This document shows positions 43,839 through 53,596 of a stretch of 64,000 nt of DNA, piece by piece. This DNA comes from Shewanella electrodiphila. Lineage in GTDB: Bacteria > Pseudomonadota > Gammaproteobacteria > Enterobacterales > Shewanellaceae. How positions within the stretch are numbered: position 1 is the stretch's first letter; each line of letters starts with the position of its first letter. Location: positions 46,789 through 110,788 of the forward strand of contig NZ_JAKIKU010000014.1 in NCBI RefSeq assembly GCF_023283985.1, written 5' to 3'. The position numbers were made by a program, and so were the translations under genes. Below the pieces are notes generated by a model that did no database searches, had not been told where the DNA came from, and saw only the letters and a program-made list of their open reading frames with translations.

Positions 43839-44153
43839 TTGGGGCAATCATCGATAAAATTATCACGTATTGTGCTTGCCGATATCTGGCGACATAAGTG
43901 GATTTTATTAATGTCGATAGTTGTGCTGAGTAATGCAGTTGGGGTGGTCTATACCAGTCATGCTACGCGCAAATTAACCTCACAAATGGATCATCTATTA
44001 CAAGAGCGCGATAGGTTAGATATTGAATGGCGTAACTTGTTGTTAGAAGAGCAATCTAAGTCAGAACATAGCCGTGTGACGAGGATTGCCACTAAAGATT
44101 TAAAAATGGTGCGACCGTTACCAAAAGAAGAAGTGGTTATTCGGTTGCAGTAA
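43839..44153 (+). CDS. ftsL: Cell division protein FtsL
   Basis: A 104-residue bitopic membrane protein: short cytoplasmic N-terminus, one membrane helix (about residues 22–40, ILLMSIVVLSNAVGVVYTS), then a periplasmic leucine-zipper-like coiled coil. It works with FtsB and FtsQ in the divisome. There is no ATG before the helix; a TTG at 43839 with GGGG five bases upstream is the best start. Position between rsmH and ftsI confirms it. Confidence 0.88.
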   Translation: MGQSSIKLSRIVLADIWRHKWILLMSIVVLSNAVGVVYTSHATRKLTSQMDHLLQERDRLDIEWRNLLLEEQSKSEHSRVTRIATKDLKMVRPLPKEEVVIRLQ

Positions 44154-44210
44154 ATTGAGTGAGAGACTTCATTAAATAAGGATTGTTGGGTAAGTGACTC
44201 GAATATAACT

Positions 44211-45947
44211 ATGAGCAGACAAGCCAAACGTAAGTTAAACCCAGAGCTAATTCCATGGCGATTATTCGTTGTGGTTGGCTTTGTGTTGCTTCTATTTACG
44301 GCGTTGATTGCTCGCGCGGCTTATATTCAAATTATTGAACCTGATAAATTACGTCACGAAAGTGATATGCGTACCTTAAGAACCAGTAGTAACCAGGTTC
44401 AACGTGGCTTAATTACTGATCGTAACGGCGAAATGTTAGCGGTAAGCGTGCCAGTTCGTGCCGTTTGGGCTGATCCTAAAATCTCCCATGATAAAGATGC
44501 GTTCAAAGACATGCGCCGCTGGCAAGCACTGGCTGACGTGTTGCATGAACCCGTCGATAAAATTGTGAGTAAGGTACAACGCGATCCCAAGCGTCGTTTT
44601 ATCTACCTGAAGCGCCAGGTCACTCCAGCAGTTGCTGAATACATTAAGCAATTAAAAATTTCCGGTATTTATTTAAAGTCTGAATCGCGCCGTTATTACC
44701 CTGCAGGTGAAACTGCTGCTCAGCTTGTCGGCCTGACTAACATTGATGACGTGGGAATTGAAGGCATTGAAAATGCGTATGACAGCTGGTTAACAGGCAC
44801 ACCGTCAAAGCAGAAGGTGCGTAAATCTCGCGATGGTAAAGTGGTTCAACGACTAGATATTGTTGAAGAAGGCGAAAGTTCAAATGATTTAGTGCTCAGC
44901 ATTGATCAGCGTATTCAACAGTTAGCCTATCGTGAACTTAAACGTACAACAGAAATTAACCAAGCCACCTCAGGTTCAGTGGTGGTACTTGATGTGCTTA
45001 CTGGTGAAGTGCTTGCGATGGTCAATACACCATCTTACAACCCTAATTCACGTGAGAATTTACAGTCATATCGTATGCGTAATCGTGCATTAACCGATAC
45101 GTTTGAGCCGGGTTCGACTGTGAAGCCATTTGTGGTTGCAGCAGCATTAGAAGCAGGCACGGTTGAACGTGATGAATTAATTAATACCTCTCCTGGTTGG
45201 ATGCGTGTAGGTGGACGACAGGTCCGCGATACGATCAATTACGGCAATATGACTCTAGATAAGATCCTCGTGAAATCCAGTAACGTTGGCATCAGTAAAG
45301 TCTCGCTATCAATGCCAGTACAAGAATTATTGGGCACTTACCAATCAATGGGCTTAGGCAATTACTCAGGTATTAACCTTGCTGGTGAAAGTGCTGGTCT
45401 TATACATGATCGCCGCCGTTGGTCTGATTTTGAACGCGCAACCTTATCTTATGGTTATGGCCTTACGGCAACGCCACTACAGTTAGCAAGAATGTATGCA
45501 ACCTTAGGCAGTGGCGGGGTTCTGTACCCAGTATCGATTTTAAAACTAAAGCAAGCGCCTCGTGGTGAACAAGTGATTTCAGAGCAGACGGCGAAAGATG
45601 TCATGGAAATGATGTTAGGCGTCACCGAAAGAGGTGGCACTGCCACTCAAGCTCATATCGATGGTTACCCTATAGCAGGTAAAACAGGTACAAGCCGTAA
45701 GTCTATCGCAGGTGGTTATGGCGATGATTATGTTTCACTGTTTGCGGGTGTAGCACCGGTACATAACCCGCGTTTAGCGATTTCAATTGTGGTGAACGAG
45801 CCAAAAGGCGATCGTTATCATGGTGGTGATGTTGCTGGCCCTGCGTTTGCAAAAATTATGTCTGGAGCATTACAAATGCTCAATGTTGAGCCGTTAAATG
45901 AGAAAGAAAAAGTTGAACTGGCCGCAATCGCTAGGAGGGCAGAATAA
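44211..45947 (+). CDS. ftsI: Septal peptidoglycan transpeptidase FtsI (PBP3)
   Basis: Cross-links septal peptidoglycan and is the target of many beta-lactams. A single N-terminal membrane helix (18–38) is followed by the pedestal domain and a transpeptidase domain with the active-site STVK (302–305), SSN (356–358) and KTGT (491–494). 578 residues. The stop overlaps the murE start on TAATG. Confidence 0.97.
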   Translation: MSRQAKRKLNPELIPWRLFVVVGFVLLLFTALIARAAYIQIIEPDKLRHESDMRTLRTSSNQVQRGLITDRNGEMLAVSVPVRAVWADPKISHDKDAFKDMRRWQALADVLHEPVDKIVSKVQRDPKRRFIYLKRQVTPAVAEYIKQLKISGIYLKSESRRYYPAGETAAQLVGLTNIDDVGIEGIENAYDSWLTGTPSKQKVRKSRDGKVVQRLDIVEEGESSNDLVLSIDQRIQQLAYRELKRTTEINQATSGSVVVLDVLTGEVLAMVNTPSYNPNSRENLQSYRMRNRALTDTFEPGSTVKPFVVAAALEAGTVERDELINTSPGWMRVGGRQVRDTINYGNMTLDKILVKSSNVGISKVSLSMPVQELLGTYQSMGLGNYSGINLAGESAGLIHDRRRWSDFERATLSYGYGLTATPLQLARMYATLGSGGVLYPVSILKLKQAPRGEQVISEQTAKDVMEMMLGVTERGGTATQAHIDGYPIAGKTGTSRKSIAGGYGDDYVSLFAGVAPVHNPRLAISIVVNEPKGDRYHGGDVAGPAFAKIMSGALQMLNVEPLNEKEKVELAAIARRAE

Positions 45948-47509
45948 TGCTACTTAGTGATTTATTAGCCCCTTGGTTTCATTATGCTGGCCGTGAGTCG
46001 GTCTCAACGATGACTCTAGATAGCCGAGACGTCAGTGAAGGTTGTTTATTTGTGGCATTACCTGGTCATCAAGTTGATGGTCGCCAGTTCATTAATAAAG
46101 CAATTGCGCAAGGTGCTTTAGGTGCATTAATTCATACTGACAATCCTGATGAGCATGGTCAGGTTAATTACCATGAGTCGGGCGCGGTATTGGTGTCCTT
46201 TTTTCAACTGAGCCGTCAATTGTCTGCAGTGGCAGCACAGCTATATCCGTTACAAAACGCTGAAATGGCCATTATTGGTGTCACTGGCACTAACGGTAAG
46301 ACTTCAGTGAGTCAGCTTATTGCGCAGCTTGTGACCCTTAAACAGCAAAAAGCGGCTGTTATGGGCACATTAGGCAATGGTGTTTGGGGAAGCTTGATTG
46401 ATAGTGGCAATACTACAGCTGATGCCATTACCTTGGTGCGTCAACTACACGAGTTTCAGCAGCAAACCGTCAACACCTGCGCGATAGAAGTGTCTAGTCA
46501 TGGTTTAGTGCAAGGTCGTGTAGAAGCAGTACCTTTTAACACGGCAGTATTTACTAATTTAAGCCGCGATCACCTTGATTATCATGGTGACATGGACGCT
46601 TATGGCGCTGCTAAAAAACGCTTGTTTAATTTCCCTTGTATCAAAAATGGGTTACTGAACCTTGATGATGCCGTTGGTGAACAATGGTTTACAGCGCTGC
46701 AATCGACCAACATATTCGGCTTTAGCCTTAAAAAGCATCCTTTAGCGCGTTTTTATACTGACAATATGCATTTCAATGATGCGGGTGTGACCTGCGATTT
46801 TTATTATCCTGCAGATATCCACGACAGTAGCTCAGCAATGTTGAAAGATCAGTTGTCTTCGCCTCTTTTAGGTGACTTTAATCTATCAAATCTTGTTGCT
46901 TCGCTGGGCGCACTGTATTTGCAAGGTACTGACAACATTTTAGCTACCCAAGATGGTTTGATGGCCGAGTTACTCTCATTAGTGCCGCATTTAACGCCTG
47001 TAGCTGGACGCATGGAGCGATTTAATCAAGCTAATGGCCCAACCTTAGTGGTTGACTATGCTCATACTCCTGATGCCATCGAGCATGCTTTGAAAGCGCT
47101 GCGCATCCATTGCCAAGGCACCTTATGGTGCGTGTTTGGTTGTGGTGGCGATCGCGATACGGGCAAACGCCCCTTGATGGCTCAAGCTGCTGAACAATTT
47201 GCTGATAAAGTGATGGTGACGAGTGATAATGCCCGCAGTGAAGAGCCGATGAGTATTATCAATGATGTGGTTGCAGGATTAACGCATCCAGAGCAAGCAT
47301 TGACTGAAGTCGATAGAATTAATGCGATTAAATCCGTGGCGCAATTAGCTAAAGCTGGCGACATTGTCTTATTAGCGGGTAAAGGTCATGAAACATATCA
47401 AGAAGTTGCTGGTAGCAGAATTGATTACGATGAACGCGCTTTAGCGATGCAATTAACAGGTGGCAATGAAGCCTCAGATGAACCTCTTGTTAGCACTGGA
47501 GGCCTTTGA
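45947..47509 (+). CDS. murE: UDP-MurNAc-tripeptide synthetase (meso-DAP adding)
   Basis: Adds meso-diaminopimelate to UDP-MurNAc-L-Ala-D-Glu. The ATP loop GVTGTNGKTSVSQL, the DYAHTPDAIEHAL motif and GCGGDRDTGKRPLMA are clear. The DAP-recognition motif DNARSEEP near residue 425 indicates meso-DAP rather than lysine. 520 residues; overlaps murF by one base. Confidence 0.96.
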   Translation: MLLSDLLAPWFHYAGRESVSTMTLDSRDVSEGCLFVALPGHQVDGRQFINKAIAQGALGALIHTDNPDEHGQVNYHESGAVLVSFFQLSRQLSAVAAQLYPLQNAEMAIIGVTGTNGKTSVSQLIAQLVTLKQQKAAVMGTLGNGVWGSLIDSGNTTADAITLVRQLHEFQQQTVNTCAIEVSSHGLVQGRVEAVPFNTAVFTNLSRDHLDYHGDMDAYGAAKKRLFNFPCIKNGLLNLDDAVGEQWFTALQSTNIFGFSLKKHPLARFYTDNMHFNDAGVTCDFYYPADIHDSSSAMLKDQLSSPLLGDFNLSNLVASLGALYLQGTDNILATQDGLMAELLSLVPHLTPVAGRMERFNQANGPTLVVDYAHTPDAIEHALKALRIHCQGTLWCVFGCGGDRDTGKRPLMAQAAEQFADKVMVTSDNARSEEPMSIINDVVAGLTHPEQALTEVDRINAIKSVAQLAKAGDIVLLAGKGHETYQEVAGSRIDYDERALAMQLTGGNEASDEPLVSTGGL

Positions 47510-48882
47510 TGATTGATATTAGATTATCAACCTTAGCTGTTGAGCTTGATGCTCAACTTGTGGGTACTGACCTTATTATTGACGACGTCACCAGTGACAG
47601 CCGAAAAATGCACACTAATAGCCTTTTTGTTGCGTTAAAAGGTTTACGCTTTGATGGCCATAGTTTTGCTGCAACAGCCATTGAAAACGGTGCTAAAGCA
47701 TTACTGGTTGAACATAAGCTGGATGTCGACATTCCTCAACTAATTGTCAAAAACAGCCAAAAGGCGATGGGGGCTATCGGTGCTTATGTGCGCCAACAAG
47801 TGAACCCATATTCGATAGCACTAACAGGTTCTAACGGTAAAACTACCGTGAAAGAAATCGTCGCAACAATTTTGTCTCAGCATCACAAAGTGCTGTTTAC
47901 TGCTGGTAATTTTAATAATGAAATCGGGGTGCCGTTAACCTTATTAAGATTAGCGCAAGAGCATGAATTTGGTGTGTTTGAGTTGGGTGCTAACCATCAG
48001 GGCGAAATTAATTATACTTCATCTTTAGTGACGCCTCAGGTGGCATTAGTGAATAATGTTGGCCGCGCTCACCTTGAAGGTTTTGGTTCAATTGAAGGTG
48101 TAGCCCAAGCTAAATCAGAAATATTTAATCACCTAAGTCCAGACGGTACAGCCATTATTAATGCTGACGATGATTTTGCAGATTTTATGGCAACTAAAGC
48201 GGCAGCATTTAAGCAACTTAGCTTCTCAGTTTCTGAAAACGTCAATGCTGATATTAAAGCGGTTGATATTGTTGCTGACGATAGCGGCTGTTATCAGTTT
48301 TCATTAGTTGTTTTAGGTCAATCTTACCCAGTACAACTTCCATTAGCTGGCTTGCATCAAGTAAGTAATGCACTAGCCGCTAGCGCCATTTGTATCGCAC
48401 TCAATATCCCTGTCGCAGACATTGTGACGGGGTTAAGTGCGTTAACACCTGTTAAAGGTCGTATGGTGCCGCATAAAATGGGTCGTATTTTATTGGTTGA
48501 TGATAGTTATAACGCAAACCCGACGTCTGTTGATGCCGCGATTAGCTGGTTAAAACAAACTCGAGGTTTTAAGTGTTTAGTGCTGGGAGATTTGGGCGAA
48601 TTAGGTGACAATAGCGCCCTTTTGCATTTTGAGGTTGGCGAACAAGCCAAACTTGCTGGGATTGACGATCTGTTCTGTTGTGGTCAACTGACTGAATCGA
48701 CAAGTAAAGCATTTGGTTCTGAGCACTTTAGTGACTCGGATTCCCTTGCTCAAGCATTAAAGGAAAAGATAAATCAGTTGCCGGATCAAGTAACTATTTT
48801 AGTAAAAGGTTCTCGAAGCGCAGCGATGGAAACTGTGGTCGAAGAGTTATTAAATGCCAATAGGCGCGGGGAGTTTGTTTAG
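47509..48882 (+). CDS. murF: UDP-MurNAc-pentapeptide synthetase
   Basis: Adds D-Ala-D-Ala to the UDP-MurNAc-tripeptide. ATP motif LTGSNGKTTVKE, FNNEIGVPLTLLRL, ELGANHQGEI and VDDSYNANPTSV are typical. The ATG at 47509 is chosen; the TTG immediately before it only adds one residue. mraY begins directly after the stop. Confidence 0.96.
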   Translation: MIDIRLSTLAVELDAQLVGTDLIIDDVTSDSRKMHTNSLFVALKGLRFDGHSFAATAIENGAKALLVEHKLDVDIPQLIVKNSQKAMGAIGAYVRQQVNPYSIALTGSNGKTTVKEIVATILSQHHKVLFTAGNFNNEIGVPLTLLRLAQEHEFGVFELGANHQGEINYTSSLVTPQVALVNNVGRAHLEGFGSIEGVAQAKSEIFNHLSPDGTAIINADDDFADFMATKAAAFKQLSFSVSENVNADIKAVDIVADDSGCYQFSLVVLGQSYPVQLPLAGLHQVSNALAASAICIALNIPVADIVTGLSALTPVKGRMVPHKMGRILLVDDSYNANPTSVDAAISWLKQTRGFKCLVLGDLGELGDNSALLHFEVGEQAKLAGIDDLFCCGQLTESTSKAFGSEHFSDSDSLAQALKEKINQLPDQVTILVKGSRSAAMETVVEELLNANRRGEFV

Positions 48883-49965
48883 ATGCTGGCTTATTTAGCT
48901 GAGTATTTAACCCAGTTTTACAGTGGGTTTAATGTATTTTCTTATCTGACCTTAAGAGCCATTTTAGGGCTTATGACAGGTCTTATTTTTAGTTTATGGT
49001 TTGGTCCAAAACTGATTGAGCGATTGCAGTTATTGCAAATAGGACAAGTCGTCAGAAATGATGGACCAGAATCGCATTTTAGTAAACGCGGTACCCCTAC
49101 AATGGGCGGTTTGCTGATACTCGCAGGGATTTTTGTCAGTGTTTTATTGTGGGGTGATTTATCCAATCGATATGTCATTGTGATGCTGTTTGTATTAGGT
49201 ACCTTTGGCGGTATTGGTTTTCTTGATGACTACCTTAAAGTGGTTAAGAAAGATTCAAAAGGTCTGATTGCGCGTTGGAAATATGCATCGCAATCCATTG
49301 CCGCTTTGGCTGTGGCATTTTACTTGTACAGTACAGCGACATTACCTGGTGAGACACAGTTAGTTGTGCCGTTTTTCAAAGATGTCATGCCGCAATTAGG
49401 TTTGCTTTATATCGTACTGGCTTATTTCACCATAGTGGGTGCGAGTAATGCGGTAAATCTAACCGACGGTCTTGATGGTTTAGCAATCATGCCTACAGTC
49501 ATGGTTGCAGCGGCATTTGCACTGATTGCCTATTTATCAGGGCATGCACAGTTTGCCAGTTACTTACATATTCCGCATTTACCTGATGCAGGTGAGCTGG
49601 TGATTGTCTGTACTGCAATAGTCGGTGCGGGTTTAGGATTTTTGTGGTTTAACACTTACCCTGCGCAAGTATTTATGGGCGATGTGGGGTCGTTAGCTCT
49701 TGGAGCTGGACTCGGTGCCATTGCAGTATTAGTGCGCCAAGAAGTGTTATTAGTGATTATGGGCGGCGTTTTCGTTATGGAAACCGTATCGGTGATTTTA
49801 CAAGTGGGTTCATACAAATTACGCGGCCAGCGTATTTTTAGAATGGCACCAATTCACCATCATTACGAATTGAAAGGTTGGCCAGAACCAAGAGTGATTG
49901 TTCGCTTTTGGATTATTTCGTTGTTCCTAGTGATGCTAGGACTGGCAACGCTTAAGTTAAGGTAG
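48883..49965 (+). CDS. mraY: Phospho-N-acetylmuramoyl-pentapeptide transferase
   Basis: Makes lipid I on the inner membrane. A 360-residue protein with about ten membrane helices and the conserved GTPTMGGLLI, FLDDYLKVVKKDSKGL, NLTDGLDGLAI and RMAPIHHHYELKGWPE loops. Starts 1 bp after the murF stop; murD follows 6 bp later. Confidence 0.97.
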   Translation: MLAYLAEYLTQFYSGFNVFSYLTLRAILGLMTGLIFSLWFGPKLIERLQLLQIGQVVRNDGPESHFSKRGTPTMGGLLILAGIFVSVLLWGDLSNRYVIVMLFVLGTFGGIGFLDDYLKVVKKDSKGLIARWKYASQSIAALAVAFYLYSTATLPGETQLVVPFFKDVMPQLGLLYIVLAYFTIVGASNAVNLTDGLDGLAIMPTVMVAAAFALIAYLSGHAQFASYLHIPHLPDAGELVIVCTAIVGAGLGFLWFNTYPAQVFMGDVGSLALGAGLGAIAVLVRQEVLLVIMGGVFVMETVSVILQVGSYKLRGQRIFRMAPIHHHYELKGWPEPRVIVRFWIISLFLVMLGLATLKLR

Positions 49966-49971
49966 TTAGTA

Positions 49972-51297
49972 ATGCAATCAAGCTATTCGCATATTGTTTT
50001 GGGCTTAGGTGCAACAGGTTTATCTGTTGTGCGTTATCTGATGTCCCAAGGTATTACACCATTGGTGATGGATAGCAGACGAACGCCACCTGGCCGAGAG
50101 ACGTTAGCACAGGAATTTCCTGATGTTGAGCTACTGACAGGTGGGTTTGTATGTCGTTATTTGGTACAAGCAAAACACATTATTGTAAGCCCTGGCATTG
50201 CGGTTGACACGCCAGAGATTCGCGCTGCAATTGATATGGGCATTGAAGTGATTGGCGATGTTGAACTGTTTGCTCAAGCTGTCGCTGATAGAGGCCCTTG
50301 TGTTGTCGCTATTACGGGCTCAAACGGTAAAACAACGGTAACGACATTAGTGTACGACATGCTTAAAGCCGCCGGTAAAAAGGTTGCGGTAGGTGGCAAT
50401 ATTGGTATTCCAGTGTTGGATTTATTAGCAACAGATGCTGAGTATTTCGTATTAGAACTATCGAGTTTTCAATTAGAAACAACTCACAGCTTAAATTGCA
50501 TCGCGGCGACGTGTTTGAACATCAGTGAAGATCATATGGATAGATATCACGATATTCATTCGTACCGCGCAGCTAAGTTACGTTTATATCAGCAGAGCCG
50601 TTTTGTGATGTTTAATCGTGACGATGCACTGACTTTTCCTGACGAACCAACAAATCAAAATACCTTTGGTTTAGGGGTGCCAGAAGGAGATGAGTGGGGT
50701 ATTGCCGATGGTAAAATATTGCACGGCGAAAGTGAAATAATGAACCTGCATGAAGTCAGCTTAATCGGTAGTCATAATCAGGCTAACTTATTAGCTGCAA
50801 TGGCATTAACAGATGCGTGTGGCATTGATAAGAATACCATGGTTGAGATTGCATCCAACTTTGCTGGTTTAGAGCATCGTTGTGAAATGGTTGGCCTAAA
50901 ACAAGGTGTCACTTATATCAATGATTCGAAGGCGACCAATGTAGGGGCTACCGTTGCGGCATTAAATGGTTTGAGTGATCACTTAGGTGACTTGATTTTG
51001 ATTGCTGGTGGCGAAGGCAAAGGCGCAGATTTTAAAGAACTTGAAGCTTCACTGAATAATGTGACTCAAGTGATCACGTTCGGTAAAGACGGATCTAAAA
51101 TTGCGGCACTAAAAACGGACAGTATTAGCGTTAATAATCTTGAAGAAGCAGTGACTAAAGCGGTTGAAATCACTTTTTCAGGGGATATCGTTTTATTGTC
51201 TCCAGCTTGTGCTAGCACCGATATGTATAAGAACTTCATGGAAAGAGGTCATCACTTTAAGCAATTAGTGGAGCAGATTGAAGATGGCGAGGGGTGA
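49972..51297 (+). CDS. murD: UDP-MurNAc-L-alanine:D-glutamate ligase
   Basis: Adds D-glutamate to UDP-MurNAc-L-Ala. ATP motif ITGSNGKTTVTTL, SSFQLETT, NISEDHMDRY and the C-terminal LLSPACASTDMYKNFMERGHHF are visible. 441 residues. Its 3' end overlaps ftsW by 14 bases. Confidence 0.96.
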   Translation: MQSSYSHIVLGLGATGLSVVRYLMSQGITPLVMDSRRTPPGRETLAQEFPDVELLTGGFVCRYLVQAKHIIVSPGIAVDTPEIRAAIDMGIEVIGDVELFAQAVADRGPCVVAITGSNGKTTVTTLVYDMLKAAGKKVAVGGNIGIPVLDLLATDAEYFVLELSSFQLETTHSLNCIAATCLNISEDHMDRYHDIHSYRAAKLRLYQQSRFVMFNRDDALTFPDEPTNQNTFGLGVPEGDEWGIADGKILHGESEIMNLHEVSLIGSHNQANLLAAMALTDACGIDKNTMVEIASNFAGLEHRCEMVGLKQGVTYINDSKATNVGATVAALNGLSDHLGDLILIAGGEGKGADFKELEASLNNVTQVITFGKDGSKIAALKTDSISVNNLEEAVTKAVEITFSGDIVLLSPACASTDMYKNFMERGHHFKQLVEQIEDGEG

Positions 51298-52498
51298 GCA
51301 ACAACTTAGCTTATTCCAACAAGTCCTGAAAAGGTCTTGGCCGGACATTCTGTCTGAAACGTCGCCAGGTGATCAGCTGTATGATAGAAGCTTATTTGTC
51401 GCCGTTTTAGGACTAATTACATTTGGCTTTGTCATGGTGATGTCAGCCTCTATGCCGGAAGCGCAGAAGCTAACAGATAACCCGTTTCATTTCATATATC
51501 GCCACGTTGCATATTTGATGGGCTGTGGTGTTATCGCTTATGCGGTACTGAACATAGAATTGAAGTTATGGGAGCGCTATAGCGCTTATTTAGTACTTCT
51601 AGTGTTGTTGATGTTGGTGGCAGTTCTGGTTGTAGGCACCACGGTGAATGGCGCAACACGGTGGCTGGCGATAGGGCCCGTAAGGATCCAAGTCGCTGAG
51701 ATAGCCAAATTTGTTTTTATTATTTATATGTCGGGATATTTGGTGCGCCGACATGGAGAGTTGAGAGAGAACAGTAAAGGGTTTTATAAACCAATTTTTG
51801 TGTTTTTACTGTTTGCATTTTTGATTCTTGCTCAACCGGATTTAGGTACTGTGGTGGTACTTTTCGTATGTACCGTAAGCCTATTGTTTTTGGCGGGTGC
51901 GCGAATTATGGACTTTTTGGTACTGATATTTTTTGGTATCGCAATGTTTGTATTTTTAGTGGTGTTTGAGCCATATCGGATGCGGCGTGTAACGTCATTT
52001 TTAGACCCATGGGAAGACCCATTTGGTAGTGGTTATCAATTAACTCAGTCATTAATGGCATACGGACGCGGTGATATATTTGGCCAAGGTTTAGGTAACA
52101 GTATTCAAAAGCTGTCATACCTGCCTGAGGCTCACACTGATTTTATTTTTGCTGTGATCGGCGAAGAGTTAGGTTTTGTAGGCATCGTTTGTGTGCTAAC
52201 CGTATTATTTTTTGTGTCTTTTAGAGCAATTAGATTGGGCAACTTGTGTTTGAGTATTCAACGCCCATTTGAAAGTTACTTAGCTTACGGCATCGGCATT
52301 TGGATTTGCTTCCAAACCGTTGTAAACGTAGGCGCGAGTATTGGTATGTTACCGACAAAAGGTCTGACATTACCCTTTATTAGCTATGGTGGCAGTAGTT
52401 TGTGGGTCATGACGGCTGCGGTCATGTTATTGATACGCATAGATTATGAAAGGCGGCTAAGTTTGACGCAGGCGGTGCAAGGGAGAATAAAGAAATGA
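51284..52498 (+). CDS. ftsW: Septal peptidoglycan polymerase FtsW
   Basis: The SEDS-family glycosyltransferase partner of FtsI. About ten membrane helices in 404 residues, with FAQPDLG-type loop (LILAQPDLGTVVV), DPWEDPFGSGYQLTQSL, LPEAHTDFIFAVIGEE and the C-terminal TKGLTLPFISYGGSS. The ATG at 51284 inside murD is preferred over a TTG two codons upstream. Overlaps murG by four bases. Confidence 0.95.
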   Translation: MARGEQQLSLFQQVLKRSWPDILSETSPGDQLYDRSLFVAVLGLITFGFVMVMSASMPEAQKLTDNPFHFIYRHVAYLMGCGVIAYAVLNIELKLWERYSAYLVLLVLLMLVAVLVVGTTVNGATRWLAIGPVRIQVAEIAKFVFIIYMSGYLVRRHGELRENSKGFYKPIFVFLLFAFLILAQPDLGTVVVLFVCTVSLLFLAGARIMDFLVLIFFGIAMFVFLVVFEPYRMRRVTSFLDPWEDPFGSGYQLTQSLMAYGRGDIFGQGLGNSIQKLSYLPEAHTDFIFAVIGEELGFVGIVCVLTVLFFVSFRAIRLGNLCLSIQRPFESYLAYGIGIWICFQTVVNVGASIGMLPTKGLTLPFISYGGSSLWVMTAAVMLLIRIDYERRLSLTQAVQGRIKK

Positions 52499-53595
52499 GC
52501 CCTAATATAACAGATGCACCCAAGTTATTGGTGATGGCTGGCGGCACGGGTGGACATGTATTCCCGGCGTTAGCAGTGGCAAAAGCATTGGCTAAAAAAG
52601 GTTGGCAAGTTCGTTGGTTAGGGACCGCTGACCGCATGGAAGCACGCTTAGTGCCTCAACATGGATTTGATATTGAGTTTATAGACATCAAAGGCGTTCG
52701 TGGCAATGGCATTATTAGAAAGCTTGCTGCGCCTTTTAAGATTTTGCGTTCAATTATGCAAGCAAAAGCTTTCATTAATGAATTTAAACCTGATGTGATT
52801 ATTGGTATGGGTGGATTTGCCAGTGGTCCTGGCGGGGTAGCGGCAAAGTTGTCGGGCATACCGTTAGTGCTGCATGAGCAAAATGCAATACCTGGAATGA
52901 CCAATAAGTTGTTATCGCGCATCGCTACTAAAGTGTTGTGTGCATTTCCAAATACATTTTTACCTGCAACGAATGCAGAGGTAGTCGGTAACCCAATTCG
53001 ACAAGAGTTAATCGAATTAGGACAAACGACGAAAGTGTGTGATGACTCAGCACTTAAAGTATTAGTGGTAGGTGGCAGCTTAGGCGCCAAAATTTTTAAT
53101 GATGTTATGCCAGATGTTGTGGGGCAATTAAGCCAACAGCACTCAATTACGGTATGGCATCAGGTAGGCAAAGGAAATCAGCCTGCCGTTAAAAGCCATT
53201 ACCAAGACAAGGGTCAAGCGGCCAGTGTCAATGTGGCAGAATTTATAGATGACATGGAAGCCGCTTATCGCTGGGCTGATGTTGTTGTTTGTCGTTCGGG
53301 AGCATTAACGGTTTCTGAATTAGCCGCGGTGGGAAGAGCCAGTATTTTAGTGCCTTATCCCCATGCAGTTGACGATCATCAAACAAAGAATGCTTCAGTA
53401 TTAGTAGAAGCCGGTGCGGCATTTTTATTACCGCAGACCATATTAAACGCAGATAATTTAGCTGAGAAATTAACCCTCTTTGCTGAACAAAGACACGTTG
53501 TTTCAGAGATGGCACAACAAGCCAGAAGTGTTGCAGTGTTAGATGCAACCCAACGTGTAGCGAGTATTTGTGCTGAATTAGCACGAAAGGATTGA
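52495..53595 (+). CDS. murG: UDP-GlcNAc:lipid I N-acetylglucosaminyltransferase
   Basis: Converts lipid I to lipid II at the inner face of the membrane. The GT28 signature MAGGTGGHVFPALAVAKAL starts near residue 14, followed by GMGGFASGPGGVAAKLSGIP, HEQNAIPGMTNK and the C-terminal PYPHAVDDHQTKNA. 366 residues, ATGA overlap with ftsW. Confidence 0.97.
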   Translation: MSPNITDAPKLLVMAGGTGGHVFPALAVAKALAKKGWQVRWLGTADRMEARLVPQHGFDIEFIDIKGVRGNGIIRKLAAPFKILRSIMQAKAFINEFKPDVIIGMGGFASGPGGVAAKLSGIPLVLHEQNAIPGMTNKLLSRIATKVLCAFPNTFLPATNAEVVGNPIRQELIELGQTTKVCDDSALKVLVVGGSLGAKIFNDVMPDVVGQLSQQHSITVWHQVGKGNQPAVKSHYQDKGQAASVNVAEFIDDMEAAYRWADVVVCRSGALTVSELAAVGRASILVPYPHAVDDHQTKNASVLVEAGAAFLLPQTILNADNLAEKLTLFAEQRHVVSEMAQQARSVAVLDATQRVASICAELARKD

Positions 53596-53596
53596 A